DNA of 64,000 bases from the NCBI GenBank assembly GCA_003674045.1, contig PENC01000005.1, forward strand, positions 186,001-250,000, given 5' to 3'. Below are positions 1-7,224 of this stretch, piece by piece. Under the pieces are notes generated by a model. It saw only the letters and a program-made list of their open reading frames with translations, did not search any database and was not told the DNA's origin. Positions within the stretch are counted from its first letter, which is position 1, and each line of letters opens with the position of its first letter. The position numbers and the translations under genes were made by a program. Source of the stretch: Streptomyces griseocarneus. GTDB taxonomy: Bacteria; Actinomycetota; Actinomycetes; Streptomycetales; Streptomycetaceae.

Positions 1-119
1 TGTCCGTAACGCGTCTGCCCGCTGATCGGGTGGCAATGGCGGCGAGCAGGCATCGGCCGGGCGGCGACGGAGAACAGCAGTAGCACGCACCCGGCGTGAT
101 CCTGCACGTGGAGCCGACC

Positions 120-863
120 ATGAAGGCCGCACTTTCCGCGCGGCGGCACGGGCGACTCGCCGTCGCCCTGCTCCTCGCGCTGAGCGCGGTCCTCTACGCG
201 GCCTGGCTCGCCGAGTCCCTCCTCGACACCGGCGAGGACCCGGTCCGCACATACGTCAGCGAGCTCGCGGCGGGGCAGCAGCCGTACCACGCCCTCTTCC
301 AGGCCACGGACCTGGCATCCGGCCTGTGCGCGCTCCTGGCGGGCGTCCTGGCCCTCCTGTACATCGAGCGCCGCCGCTGGTCCGTGACCGGCTTCGCCGC
401 GCTCGCGGTGTTCGGTGCGGACACGGCTGTCGAGTCGCGCTGCCCGCTCACGTGCGCGCTGGCGGGTGACCCGGCGTGCACCGCGCTGGACGCGGCGGGG
501 CGGCTTCCCACCGTCGACACGGTGCACGCGGTGACCAGCGCGGTGGCGGTCGTCAGCGCGATAACGGCCCTCCTGGCCCTCACGGCGGCGGCGCGCGGCG
601 GCTTGCCGTGGCCTCTGCTCGCCCGCTTCGGCCCGCGCCTGAACGTCGCCCTGTTCGCCGCCGGCCTGTGGGTGGGCGGCGCGGTGATCGCCTTCAACGT
701 CCGCCAGGTCAATCTGTGGCTGGGCCTGGCCGAACGGGTGCAGCTGTCGCTGATCTCGGCGGGGGTGTTGGTGGTGGGGGTGTCGATTGCCTACGCGGCG
801 CCCCGGACGTCGGAGACGAACGTCGACCAGGCGGAGGGCGAGACGGGTATCGAGGGGGCGTGA
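120..863 (+). CDS. DUF998 family integral membrane protein
   Basis: Predicted 247-residue membrane protein of the DUF998 type; biochemical role unknown. The translation shows a basic N-terminus, a first hydrophobic helix near residues 10-30, and further hydrophobic stretches near residues 60-80, 85-100, 135-155, 175-195 and 205-225. A VSELAA motif after the first helix is typical of DUF998 proteins. A GTG at 96 in the same frame would add eight residues; the ATG at 120 places the basic start directly before the first helix and is preferred. The 3' end overlaps the oppositely oriented DUF397 gene by 73 bp. Family assignment is fairly firm; function is not inferred. Confidence 0.75.
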   Translation: MKAALSARRHGRLAVALLLALSAVLYAAWLAESLLDTGEDPVRTYVSELAAGQQPYHALFQATDLASGLCALLAGVLALLYIERRRWSVTGFAALAVFGADTAVESRCPLTCALAGDPACTALDAAGRLPTVDTVHAVTSAVAVVSAITALLALTAAARGGLPWPLLARFGPRLNVALFAAGLWVGGAVIAFNVRQVNLWLGLAERVQLSLISAGVLVVGVSIAYAAPRTSETNVDQAEGETGIEGA

Positions 864-1060
864 GGGGTCTTGCTGTCGCGGACGGGGACGAAGCCGGTGG
901 TTATGCGGGTGGGATCCCACTGAACGCAGTTGGCTCCGCCGTTGCCGCTGTAGCTGCTCGCCGTGAATGTTCGGGCGATCTCGACGCAGGTACCGCCGCC
1001 GTTGCCGCTGTAACTGCTCTTGGACCACGCTATGTGGGGCGAGTTCGGGCTGGTGCTCAT
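791..1060 (-). CDS. DUF397 protein with internally duplicated N-terminal motif
   Basis: Small (89 aa) DUF397 protein. It carries the family hallmarks WSKSSYSGNGG, a following cysteine, VRDSK and a terminal AWSTFV segment. Unusually, the SSYSGNGG-x2-C unit is present twice, 20 codons apart. Its ATG overlaps the stop codon of the upstream XRE regulator by 4 bp (ATGA), so the two are translationally coupled. DUF397 proteins in Streptomyces commonly sit beside DUF5753 XRE regulators and are thought to act with them in developmental or antibiotic control (the BldB/WhiJ-like group); that role here is inferred from context. Confidence 0.85.
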   Translation of the reverse strand: MSTSPNSPHIAWSKSSYSGNGGGTCVEIARTFTASSYSGNGGANCVQWDPTRITTGFVPVRDSKTPHAPSIPVSPSAWSTFVSDVRGAA

Positions 1061-1887
1061 TGTGGTAATGCCTCCATCACGGATCTGATGAAATCCGCCG
1101 AGTCGGACGGCGACAGTGCGCACGCGCTGAGGAGATCGTAAGCCCGGTGGTACTTGCCGCATGAGTCTTGATCTTCGATGAGCGTGCCGGTATTGATGGC
1201 TTCTTCGAACGCGACTTCCGTTCCGTCAGCCAAGGTCAGGAGAGTAAGGGACCCGTTCAGCAATGCATGCGGCCCTGCCACGAAAGGCATGACCTGAACG
1301 ATGGTGGTACTGGTGCAGGTCAGGCTGAGGAGCCGGGACAGCTGCGCCCGCATGATCGTTGGGCTCCCGTAGATTCGGCGGAACGACGACTCGTCGAGAA
1401 TCCACCCAAGGTCGATGCCGGGCTTCTCGCGCAATATGGCCTGGCGGTGCAGCCGCGCCAGGACCAACTCGTCGATCCGCTCAGGCTTGGCCCCCGGATC
1501 GTGGATCTGGAACTGAGCCCGGGCGTACTCCTCGGTCTGGAGCAGCCCTGGGATGATCTGGGCGCCGACTTCCCGTACACGCCGCGCCTTCGCCTCCAGT
1601 TCCATCCGGCGCTGGAACTGATCGGGATGAATCTCCTTCACCGCAAGCCGGTACAACTCCTGGAAGATTCCATCCGTGCCGAACGCCGCGTCCAGCCTGG
1701 CCGGAAGGTCCGGCGGTGCGATGATTTCCGCGTTCCCGATGCGGGAAAGCTGGCTGCGGCTGCTGAGGACCACGCTCGCCAGCTGTTCGAGGGACATGCC
1801 CGCCTGTTCCCGGTAACGACGCAGCTTCGCACCGAAAAGGTGCCGAGTCGACCGGTCGGGGGTAAGTTCGCGTGGCCTTGCTGGCAT
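1057..1887 (-). CDS. XRE-family regulator with DUF5753 domain
   Basis: Transcription factor of 276 aa. Residues about 15-70 form a helix-turn-helix of the XRE class (GAKLRRYREQAGMSLEQLA, then SSRSQLSRIGNAE). The remainder matches the DUF5753 ligand/partner domain typical of streptomycete XRE proteins, with the signature IIPGLLQTEEYARA and a C-terminal SADFIRSVME. The ATG at 1887 is chosen because the only longer start in frame is a TTG at 1917. It is co-oriented and overlapping with the DUF397 gene, forming a classic regulator pair. It is divergent from the small-gene and methyltransferase operon starting near 2070, which it may control. Confidence 0.88.
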   Translation of the reverse strand: MPARPRELTPDRSTRHLFGAKLRRYREQAGMSLEQLASVVLSSRSQLSRIGNAEIIAPPDLPARLDAAFGTDGIFQELYRLAVKEIHPDQFQRRMELEAKARRVREVGAQIIPGLLQTEEYARAQFQIHDPGAKPERIDELVLARLHRQAILREKPGIDLGWILDESSFRRIYGSPTIMRAQLSRLLSLTCTSTTIVQVMPFVAGPHALLNGSLTLLTLADGTEVAFEEAINTGTLIEDQDSCGKYHRAYDLLSACALSPSDSADFIRSVMEALPQ

Positions 1888-2069
1888 ACAACCACTTCCG
1901 TCTGCTTCTGGGCCCAATCGAGGGGGCGGGTTTCTCCCGATGCGGAGCCGGGAGATCCGCGCCTAGCGAAGCATGCCGCGCATCGACAACTCTTCTTCTT
2001 GTCAAGGACGTTGCCCGGTGTTCGAGGTCGGAACACACAAGGGTTCGAACGCGAAGCGAGGGGAAGCGC

Positions 2070-2312
2070 GTGGGCAGGGCAGAAGCCGCCGACTGGGCGC
2101 CGGTGAAGGGCGATCTGGTGGTCGACACGGCAGTCAGGGGTGAACCCGTAGGCGAAGTCACCGGAGTTGACGGGATCGAGGTGACGCTGCGCCCGCTGAG
2201 CGGCGGGAAGCCGTGGCGTACCACCAGCTACCGCCCCGCCGAGCTCCGCGACAAACTGCGCGCCAAGCTGGCCGAGGTCAACCGCCGCTTCCTTCCCGGG
2301 AGCGCCGGGTGA
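2070..2312 (+). CDS. small conserved streptomycete protein (KOW-like)
   Basis: 80-residue protein from a GTG start. It contains a GDLVVDTAVRGEPVGEVTG segment followed by LRPLSGG, similar to a widespread family of small Streptomyces proteins with a KOW-like beta-barrel pattern. The C-terminal half (LRDKLRAKLAEVNRRF) is helical. No catalytic residues are recognisable. The stop overlaps the GTG of the next gene, giving a tightly packed three-gene unit with 2309-2545 and the methyltransferase. A purine-rich GAGGGGAAG lies just upstream of the GTG. Function unknown; RiPP precursor status was considered but lacks a modifying ATP-grasp partner. Confidence 0.6.
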   Translation: MGRAEAADWAPVKGDLVVDTAVRGEPVGEVTGVDGIEVTLRPLSGGKPWRTTSYRPAELRDKLRAKLAEVNRRFLPGSAG

Positions 2313-2545
2313 CGGGCGGCGGTGGCGAGGTGATCTCGCTGCCCTTGTCCTCCGGGCCCGGCGGTGTCGTCGTCGGCGGGGTCACCGACCGGTGCCCGGA
2401 ATGCGTACGGCTGCGCACCGAGCGCCACGCCGCCTGGGCGGCACGCGACTACCTCCGGGAAATCGCCGCCCGCCACCGGTGGTTCGACCACGAGGAACGG
2501 GCCCACCCGAGGTCCGATCTCCTGGAGCTGGGAGCCACACCATGA
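2309..2545 (+). CDS. small hypothetical protein with CPxC motif
   Basis: 78-residue protein with a GTG start overlapping the stop of the preceding gene (GTGA). The middle holds DRCPECVRLRTERHAAW, a lone CPxC pair followed by a basic/aromatic helix; similar short proteins are frequent next to XRE/DUF397 loci in Streptomyces. The two cysteines could bind metal only with help from another chain. Its stop overlaps the methyltransferase start by 4 bp (ATGA at 2542-2545), so it is almost certainly co-translated with it. No function can be assigned. Confidence 0.6.
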   Translation: MTGGGGEVISLPLSSGPGGVVVGGVTDRCPECVRLRTERHAAWAARDYLREIAARHRWFDHEERAHPRSDLLELGATP

Positions 2546-3777
2546 CATCTCTCGACCCCGTACGCCTCCGCCACGCTCTGGCCGAGCGGCTGGAGAAGGG
2601 CGGCGTGCTGAAAGATCCCGCATGGCGGAAGGCCGTCGAAGCAGTACCCAGGGAACTGTTCCTTCCGGCGTTCTTCACGCACGGGACGGGCCCGGACGGA
2701 CTCACGTACTACACACCCGTCAACCGGGACACCGACGAGAACGCATGGCTGACCCGTGTCTACCGCAATGAGACCTGGGTGACCCAGCTCGACGGTCACG
2801 TGACACCCGGCACCGCCGACGGGCCGGTCACCGGCTTTCCCACCTCGTCCTCCACCATGCCCTCCACCGTCGTGGGGATGCTCGAGTCCCTGGACGTGGA
2901 CGACGGCATGAACGCCTTGGAGATCGGCACCGGAACGGGCTACTCCACCGGCCTGATGTGCCACCGGCTGGGAGAGGACAACATCACCAGCGTGGAAGTG
3001 GATCCGGCCGTGTCCGAGCGTGCGGACGCCGCCCTGGAAACGGCCGGCTACTCCACCTGGACCGTGACCGGGGACGGGCTTCTGGGGCACCCCCGCAATG
3101 CGCCGTACGACCGGACCATCGCCACGTGCGCCGTACGCCGCATCCCGTACGCATGGGTCCGCCAGACCAGGCCCGGCGGGATCATCCTCGCCACCGTCGG
3201 CCCCAGCTCCTGGTCCTACGGCACCGGCCTGGCGAAACTCACCGTCCAGGAGGACGGCACCGCAGAGGGCCGGATCATCGGCCGGACCTCGTTCATGCCC
3301 GCCCGCGCGGAGGCGGTCATTCCCCTCTCCGGGGACCTGGCCGCCCGCGCGGCCTACGCCGACACCGAGCGCAGGACCGGCGTCTCCCCCGGCCTGCTCG
3401 ACGACTGGACGCCCGCCTTTCTGGCCCAACTCGCCGCTCCGGGCACTCAGCTCGTCCGTGCGATCGGCGACGGCAGGGAGACGGTGTACCTCTTCGACAC
3501 CGGCCGGGAGGCATTCGCCGCGCTCACCCTCGACGAGGGGGAATGGACCGTACGGCAAGGGGGGCCGGTCGCCCTCTGGGGCGCCATCGAGAAGAGCCTG
3601 ACCGCCTGGCAGGAAGCCGGTGAGCCCGACATCACCGCGGTGCGGATGCAGGTCACCCGTGAGGGACACGCCTACTGGATCGGCGGCCGGCAGATCACGA
3701 CACCGACGCGCTCCCGCTGGATCGGGGACGAGCCCGCGCTCCGCTGGAGGCACCGGCACCAGCCACTGAGCGGCTGA
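2542..3777 (+). CDS. PCMT-like SAM-dependent methyltransferase
   Basis: 411-residue methyltransferase related to protein-L-isoaspartate O-methyltransferases. The N-terminal part has the family pattern VPRELFLPAFF, then a central ALEIGTGTGYSTGL SAM-binding motif I and ITSVEVDPAVSERA as motif II. The C-terminal ~150 residues extend beyond the usual ~210-aa PCMT core, as in the methyltransferases found with graspetide (ATP-grasp RiPP) clusters. No ATP-grasp enzyme is present nearby. It ends a three-gene unit of overlapping genes. A protein or peptide carboxyl methyltransferase is the likely activity; the substrate is unknown. It is followed by a strong hairpin at 3792-3833. Confidence 0.8.
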   Translation: MTSLDPVRLRHALAERLEKGGVLKDPAWRKAVEAVPRELFLPAFFTHGTGPDGLTYYTPVNRDTDENAWLTRVYRNETWVTQLDGHVTPGTADGPVTGFPTSSSTMPSTVVGMLESLDVDDGMNALEIGTGTGYSTGLMCHRLGEDNITSVEVDPAVSERADAALETAGYSTWTVTGDGLLGHPRNAPYDRTIATCAVRRIPYAWVRQTRPGGIILATVGPSSWSYGTGLAKLTVQEDGTAEGRIIGRTSFMPARAEAVIPLSGDLAARAAYADTERRTGVSPGLLDDWTPAFLAQLAAPGTQLVRAIGDGRETVYLFDTGREAFAALTLDEGEWTVRQGGPVALWGAIEKSLTAWQEAGEPDITAVRMQVTREGHAYWIGGRQITTPTRSRWIGDEPALRWRHRHQPLSG

Positions 3778-3791
3778 CGCGACGGAAGCCG

Positions 3792-3833
3792 TGCCGTGGG
3801 CCCGTCGACCCGGGAGCCGACGGGCCCACGGCA
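3792..3833. terminator. bidirectional terminator hairpin between convergent genes
   Basis: Perfect 16-bp inverted repeat (TGCCGTGGGCCCGTCG with its reverse complement) around a 10-nt loop. It lies 14 bp after the methyltransferase stop and 37 bp from the stop of the convergent hydrolase. It has no U-tract, which is usual for actinobacterial terminators. Confidence 0.75.
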
Positions 3834-3870
3834 TTCCGGATCAGCTCGCCATGACGAGGCGTCCGTGGAG

Positions 3871-4698
3871 TCACCGGCCTCCGCCGCCGAGGTCCGCGAC
3901 CTCGCGCACCGCCGCGGCGATGGCCCGGAAGTCCTTCCGCAGGATCGCGCCGTGGTTGCTGGCGACCTTCGCACCGATCCTGATGTCCGGGTTGCGGGCG
4001 GTCACCCCGTCGAGGCTGGTGCGTATCCGTTCCTGTTCGTCTCCGCGGCTTCCGAAGGACGACCCCGAGGCGACCACATACCGCACCGGGACGGTGATGT
4101 CGTCCAGGACGGGGCCCAGTTCGCGTTCGCGGGAGATCCTGCCGAGCTCGATGTTGCTGTCCGCCATCTGTTCGGCGGTCATCCGGGGGACCAGGCCGGT
4201 CAGGCGCAGCAGCGGCGCGAACCGGCTCATCCGCCGGAACATCTTCCGGATGCGGCGCTCCATGGCGTCGTCGAGCCAGTCGTACGGGTACGCGCCGTCG
4301 ACCAGGACCGCACCCAGGGCGCGCCCGGGATTCCGGGCGGCCCAGTGCGCCCCGACGAACGCGCCGTAGGACCAGCCGATCACCAGCGCCCGGTCGATGC
4401 CCCTGGCCGCGAGAACGGCGTCGACGTCCCGGACGGCGGCCTCGAAGGAATAGTCCGCCGAGCGCTTCGACTTCTTGCCGCGGGCCCGCTCGTCGTAGGT
4501 GATGTGCCGCCACGCCGGCCCCAGGTCGGCGACGACCCGCCGCCAGTACCCCTGCGTGGCGAACTGACCGTTGAGGTAGAGCACGGGAATGCCGGGGCCG
4601 CCGGTGTCGGTGACGGCCAGGGCCGTGTCGTCGACCGGCACCATGCCGGTCCACTGCGAACTGTGCGAACCGGTCGAGGACGTGCTGTTCTCCGTCAT
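3871..4698 (-). CDS. alpha/beta-fold hydrolase
   Basis: Serine-type alpha/beta hydrolase of 275 aa from the ATG at 4698. Visible features are the strand PVLYLNGQF (oxyanion-hole region), the nucleophile elbow GWSYG (GxSxG) and a late histidine in KVASNHG. A lid-like basic helix (MERRIRKMFRRM) follows the nucleophile. The substrate cannot be read from sequence; it could be an esterase, epoxide hydrolase or proline-iminopeptidase relative. An upstream in-frame start at 4719 is possible but adds no conserved sequence. It sits 41 bp downstream of the DUF4097 gene on the same strand, so the two may be co-transcribed and controlled by the divergent HTH regulator. Confidence 0.85.
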   Translation of the reverse strand: MTENSTSSTGSHSSQWTGMVPVDDTALAVTDTGGPGIPVLYLNGQFATQGYWRRVVADLGPAWRHITYDERARGKKSKRSADYSFEAAVRDVDAVLAARGIDRALVIGWSYGAFVGAHWAARNPGRALGAVLVDGAYPYDWLDDAMERRIRKMFRRMSRFAPLLRLTGLVPRMTAEQMADSNIELGRISRERELGPVLDDITVPVRYVVASGSSFGSRGDEQERIRTSLDGVTARNPDIRIGAKVASNHGAILRKDFRAIAAAVREVADLGGGGR

Positions 4699-4739
4699 GT
4701 GTTCGTTCCCCCTGGTCACGTCGGGCGTCCGGTACGGCT

Positions 4740-5405
4740 TCAGAGGCTGCGGGCGGTGATGTCGCCCTGGGAGGTGGTGGCGCGGATGTCGAGTACGGCG
4801 GTGCCGTCGTTCTTGAGGGTGTTGCTGATGCGGCCGTGGCCGGTCCCGGCGTCCAGGGCGGCCGGGACACCGGCGGCGGCCGCGACCGAGATGTCGCCGG
4901 ACCGGGTGCGGAGCACGACCGTGCCGCGCACGGCCTCGGCGATCCGGATGCCGCCCCTCGCGGTGGTGATCTCCGCGGGGCCGTCGAGGCGGCCGACCTC
5001 GACATCGCCGTCGACGGCGGTGAGGCGGATGCTCGCGGCCTCGTCGATCTTGATCCGGCGGTACGCGCCGTCGAAGGCGACGTCGCCGAGGCGGCCGACG
5101 CCGCGGAGCTCGCAGCCGGCGGCCCTGCCTTCGACCCGGGAGCCGACGGGCACCTGGACGGTGACCTCCAGGGAACCGGAGGGGCCGAAGAGTTGGCTCC
5201 CGGGCTCGGCGGTGTGAATCCGCAGGACGCCGTCGGCGTAGGCGACGGTGGTCCGCTCGGCGGCCTGGACGTCGCGGCTCTTGCCGGGGTTGGCGGGCAG
5301 GACCTCGACGGTGGTGTCGGCGCGGTCGGCGGCGATGAGCTGGACGCGTCCCGCGGGGACGGCCAGGACGACGGAGACCGGGGCCGCTGTATCGAACTTC
5401 TGCAT
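4740..5405 (-). CDS. DUF4097 family beta-strand repeat protein
   Basis: 221-residue protein of the DUF4097/DUF4098 group, predicted to be a right-handed beta-helix-like repeat. Alternating short strands are seen throughout, for example GDVEVGRLDGPAEITTARG and RTRSGDISVAAA, each turn ending in G or D. There is no signal peptide, so the protein is probably cytoplasmic. In actinomycetes such genes often pair with a divergently encoded MarR/GbsR-like regulator, as here. Molecular function is unknown. The start codon faces a 239-bp intergenic region rich in inverted repeats. Confidence 0.85.
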   Translation of the reverse strand: MQKFDTAAPVSVVLAVPAGRVQLIAADRADTTVEVLPANPGKSRDVQAAERTTVAYADGVLRIHTAEPGSQLFGPSGSLEVTVQVPVGSRVEGRAAGCELRGVGRLGDVAFDGAYRRIKIDEAASIRLTAVDGDVEVGRLDGPAEITTARGGIRIAEAVRGTVVLRTRSGDISVAAAAGVPAALDAGTGHGRISNTLKNDGTAVLDIRATTSQGDITARSL

Positions 5406-5483
5406 CGTGCTCTCCTGCGCTCGCTTGTTGTTTCTGACTCAGGAAACGCTACGTTGCTTTCAAGATTCTAACAATGAGCTCGT

Positions 5484-5506
5484 TGCATAGAATTGACGAC
5501 TATGCA
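5484..5506. promoter_or_regulatory. inverted repeat, putative operator 1 (DUF4097/HTH intergenic)
   Basis: TGCATAG and CTATGCA separated by 9 nt, located in the divergent promoter region. It shares the TGCA core with a GTTGCAAC palindrome at 5525-5532 and the longer palindrome at 5564-5583, which suggests several sites for one regulator. Confidence 0.5.
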
Positions 5507-5563
5507 GGTCACAGCACACAAACTGTTGCAACGACCACGAGGAGAACGCAACGAAAGTCGACT

Positions 5564-5583
5564 TCCGTCATTGCAATGACGGA
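5564..5583. promoter_or_regulatory. perfect 20-bp palindrome, putative autoregulatory operator
   Basis: TCCGTCATTGCAATGACGGA is a perfect 20-bp palindrome. The internal TTGCAA could serve as a -35 element 18 bp upstream of TATGGT at 5595-5600, so a repressor bound here would block transcription of the HTH gene starting at 5645. Confidence 0.65.
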
Positions 5584-5644
5584 GAAGTGAACGCTATGGT
5601 GGAGGGCGTCAGGGACCGCCGCGAAGGACCACGAGGAGACCGCG

Positions 5645-6370
5645 ATGCCGGGAGGCAGACTCACCCAGCAGGAACGCCAGCAGATCGCGCTGGGGCTGGC
5701 CGACAGCCTCCCCTACGCCGAGATCGCCCGGCGTCTCGACCGTCCGACCTCGACGGTCACGCGTGAGGTGATGCGCAACGGCGGCCCCACCGCCTACCGC
5801 GCCGACCTGGCCCACCGCGCCACCGAGCACCGCGCCCGCCGACGCAGGACCGGCGCCCCGCGCGGTCCGGAATCGGCCCCTCAGCCGCACGGACGCGACG
5901 CCGAGGTCATCGCCGAGTACGAGGAGACGCTCACCACCCTCCTCATGGCCTCGGGCCTGCCCAAGATGCCGGCCCGGGTGCTGACCTGCCTGTTCACCAC
6001 CGACGAGGGCAGCCTCACCGCGTCCCGGCTCACCCAGCGCCTCCAGGTCAGCCCGGCGTCCGTCTCCAAGGCGATCACCTTCCTGGAGGGCCAGAGCCTC
6101 GTCCGCCGGGAGCGCGACGAACGCCGCCGCGAGCACTACGCCGTCGACGACGAGCTCTTCTACCAGGCGACGCTCGCCAGCGTCCGGGCCAACGACCAAC
6201 TTGCCGCAGCCGCACGCCAAGGCGCAGCCGTCCTCGGCCCCCGCACCCCCGCCGCCGCCCGCCTGGAGAACATCGCCCGCTTCCTCGACTTCATCAGCGA
6301 AAGCATCACCCGCGCCGCCGAACAGGCCCGCGAAGTCCTCCACTCCGAGCCCGGAACGACGCGGCCCTGA
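5645..6370 (+). CDS. HTH regulator: IS30-type HTH fused to a MarR/GbsR-like winged helix
   Basis: 241-residue DNA-binding protein. Residues about 5-45 (LTQQERQQIALGLADSL, IARRLDRPTSTVTREV) are an HTH_38-like helix-turn-helix known from IS30 transposases. Residues about 85-165 form a MarR/GbsR-type winged helix (MPARVLTCLFTTDEG, LQVSPASVSKAITFLEGQ, RRERDERRREHY). A helical C-terminus probably dimerises. There is no transposase catalytic core, so it is a regulator rather than a mobile-element remnant. The ATG has a GAGGAG site 6 nt upstream. It is divergent from the DUF4097 gene across a palindrome-rich spacer that it most likely binds. Confidence 0.85.
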   Translation: MPGGRLTQQERQQIALGLADSLPYAEIARRLDRPTSTVTREVMRNGGPTAYRADLAHRATEHRARRRRTGAPRGPESAPQPHGRDAEVIAEYEETLTTLLMASGLPKMPARVLTCLFTTDEGSLTASRLTQRLQVSPASVSKAITFLEGQSLVRRERDERRREHYAVDDELFYQATLASVRANDQLAAAARQGAAVLGPRTPAAARLENIARFLDFISESITRAAEQAREVLHSEPGTTRP

Positions 6371-6482
6371 GACGTGTGCCGAGAAGTGCGCCGAGAAGTG
6401 CGCTGAAAGCAGAACCGAACTGCACCGTGCGCGAGGGGTGTCGGCGCCAGAATCGACACACCCGCCACGAACAGGAGAGTTC

Positions 6483-7220
6483 ATGTCCACCACGTCACTG
6501 CTGATCCCCACCCCGGACGGCAAGGCCGACGCCTTCGCCGCCTTCCCCGACGACGGCGAGCGGCACCCGGGGGTGCTGATGTACGCGGACGCCTTCGGCA
6601 TCCGGCCCGTGCTGCGGGAGATGGCCGAGGAACTGGCCGGGCACGGGTATTACGTGCTCGTCCCCAACTACTTCTACCGGCACGGCCCGGCGCCGCTGAC
6701 CGGCCTTCCCGAGTACATCGGAGGAGAGGAACGGCCGGCGCTCATCGCCCGGCTGATGCCCTGGATCGAGGGGCACACCACCGAACAGATCCTGCGCGAC
6801 GCCGACGCCTACCTCCGTTTCCTCACCGCACAGCCCGAGGTCGGCGCCGGGCCGGTCGCGGTGACCGGCTACTGCTTCGGCGGGCTCCTGGCGGTGCGTA
6901 CCGCCGTGGCCCACCCCGGTCAGGTGGCCGCCGTGGCCGGGTTCCACGCCCCCGTGGGCGCCGACGGGCCCGAGAGCCTGCGCCGCCTCACCGCCCAGGT
7001 CCACTTCGGCCACGCCGAGACCGACCTGACGCCCGAGGCCCTCGGCGAGCTCAACCAGGCCCTGGACGCCGCGGGGGTCGAGTACACCTCCGAGATCTAC
7101 CCCGGCACCGTCCATGGCTTCACCATGTCCGACACCGACGCCTTCGACGCCTCCGCGCTCCAGCACCACTGGGACCGGCTGCTGCCCCTGCTCGACCGTG
7201 CCCTGACCGGCAACGGCTGA
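6483..7220 (+). CDS. dienelactone hydrolase family protein
   Basis: 245-residue alpha/beta hydrolase of the dienelactone hydrolase family. The nucleophile elbow is GYCFGG, with cysteine in the nucleophile position as in classical DLHs. The acid/base part is seen in HFGHAETD and the terminal catalytic histidine in YPGTVHGF. No signal peptide is visible, so it should be cytosolic. The ATG at 6483 follows AGGAGAG with good spacing, which rules out the longer in-frame extension. It ends 4 bp before the stop of the convergent PLP enzyme. Activity on dienelactone is not implied; many family members are uncharacterised esterases. Confidence 0.88.
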   Translation: MSTTSLLIPTPDGKADAFAAFPDDGERHPGVLMYADAFGIRPVLREMAEELAGHGYYVLVPNYFYRHGPAPLTGLPEYIGGEERPALIARLMPWIEGHTTEQILRDADAYLRFLTAQPEVGAGPVAVTGYCFGGLLAVRTAVAHPGQVAAVAGFHAPVGADGPESLRRLTAQVHFGHAETDLTPEALGELNQALDAAGVEYTSEIYPGTVHGFTMSDTDAFDASALQHHWDRLLPLLDRALTGNG

Positions 7221-7224
7221 GCCG

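Noticed and set aside
2070..3777. Graspetide (ATP-grasp RiPP) biosynthetic cluster.
   Set aside because: Only the methyltransferase is similar; no ATP-grasp enzyme and no Thr/Glu-rich precursor core are encoded.
5645..5780. IS30 transposase fragment suggested by the HTH_38-like segment.
   Set aside because: The gene continues as an intact winged-helix regulator; no DDE catalytic core or terminal repeats are present.
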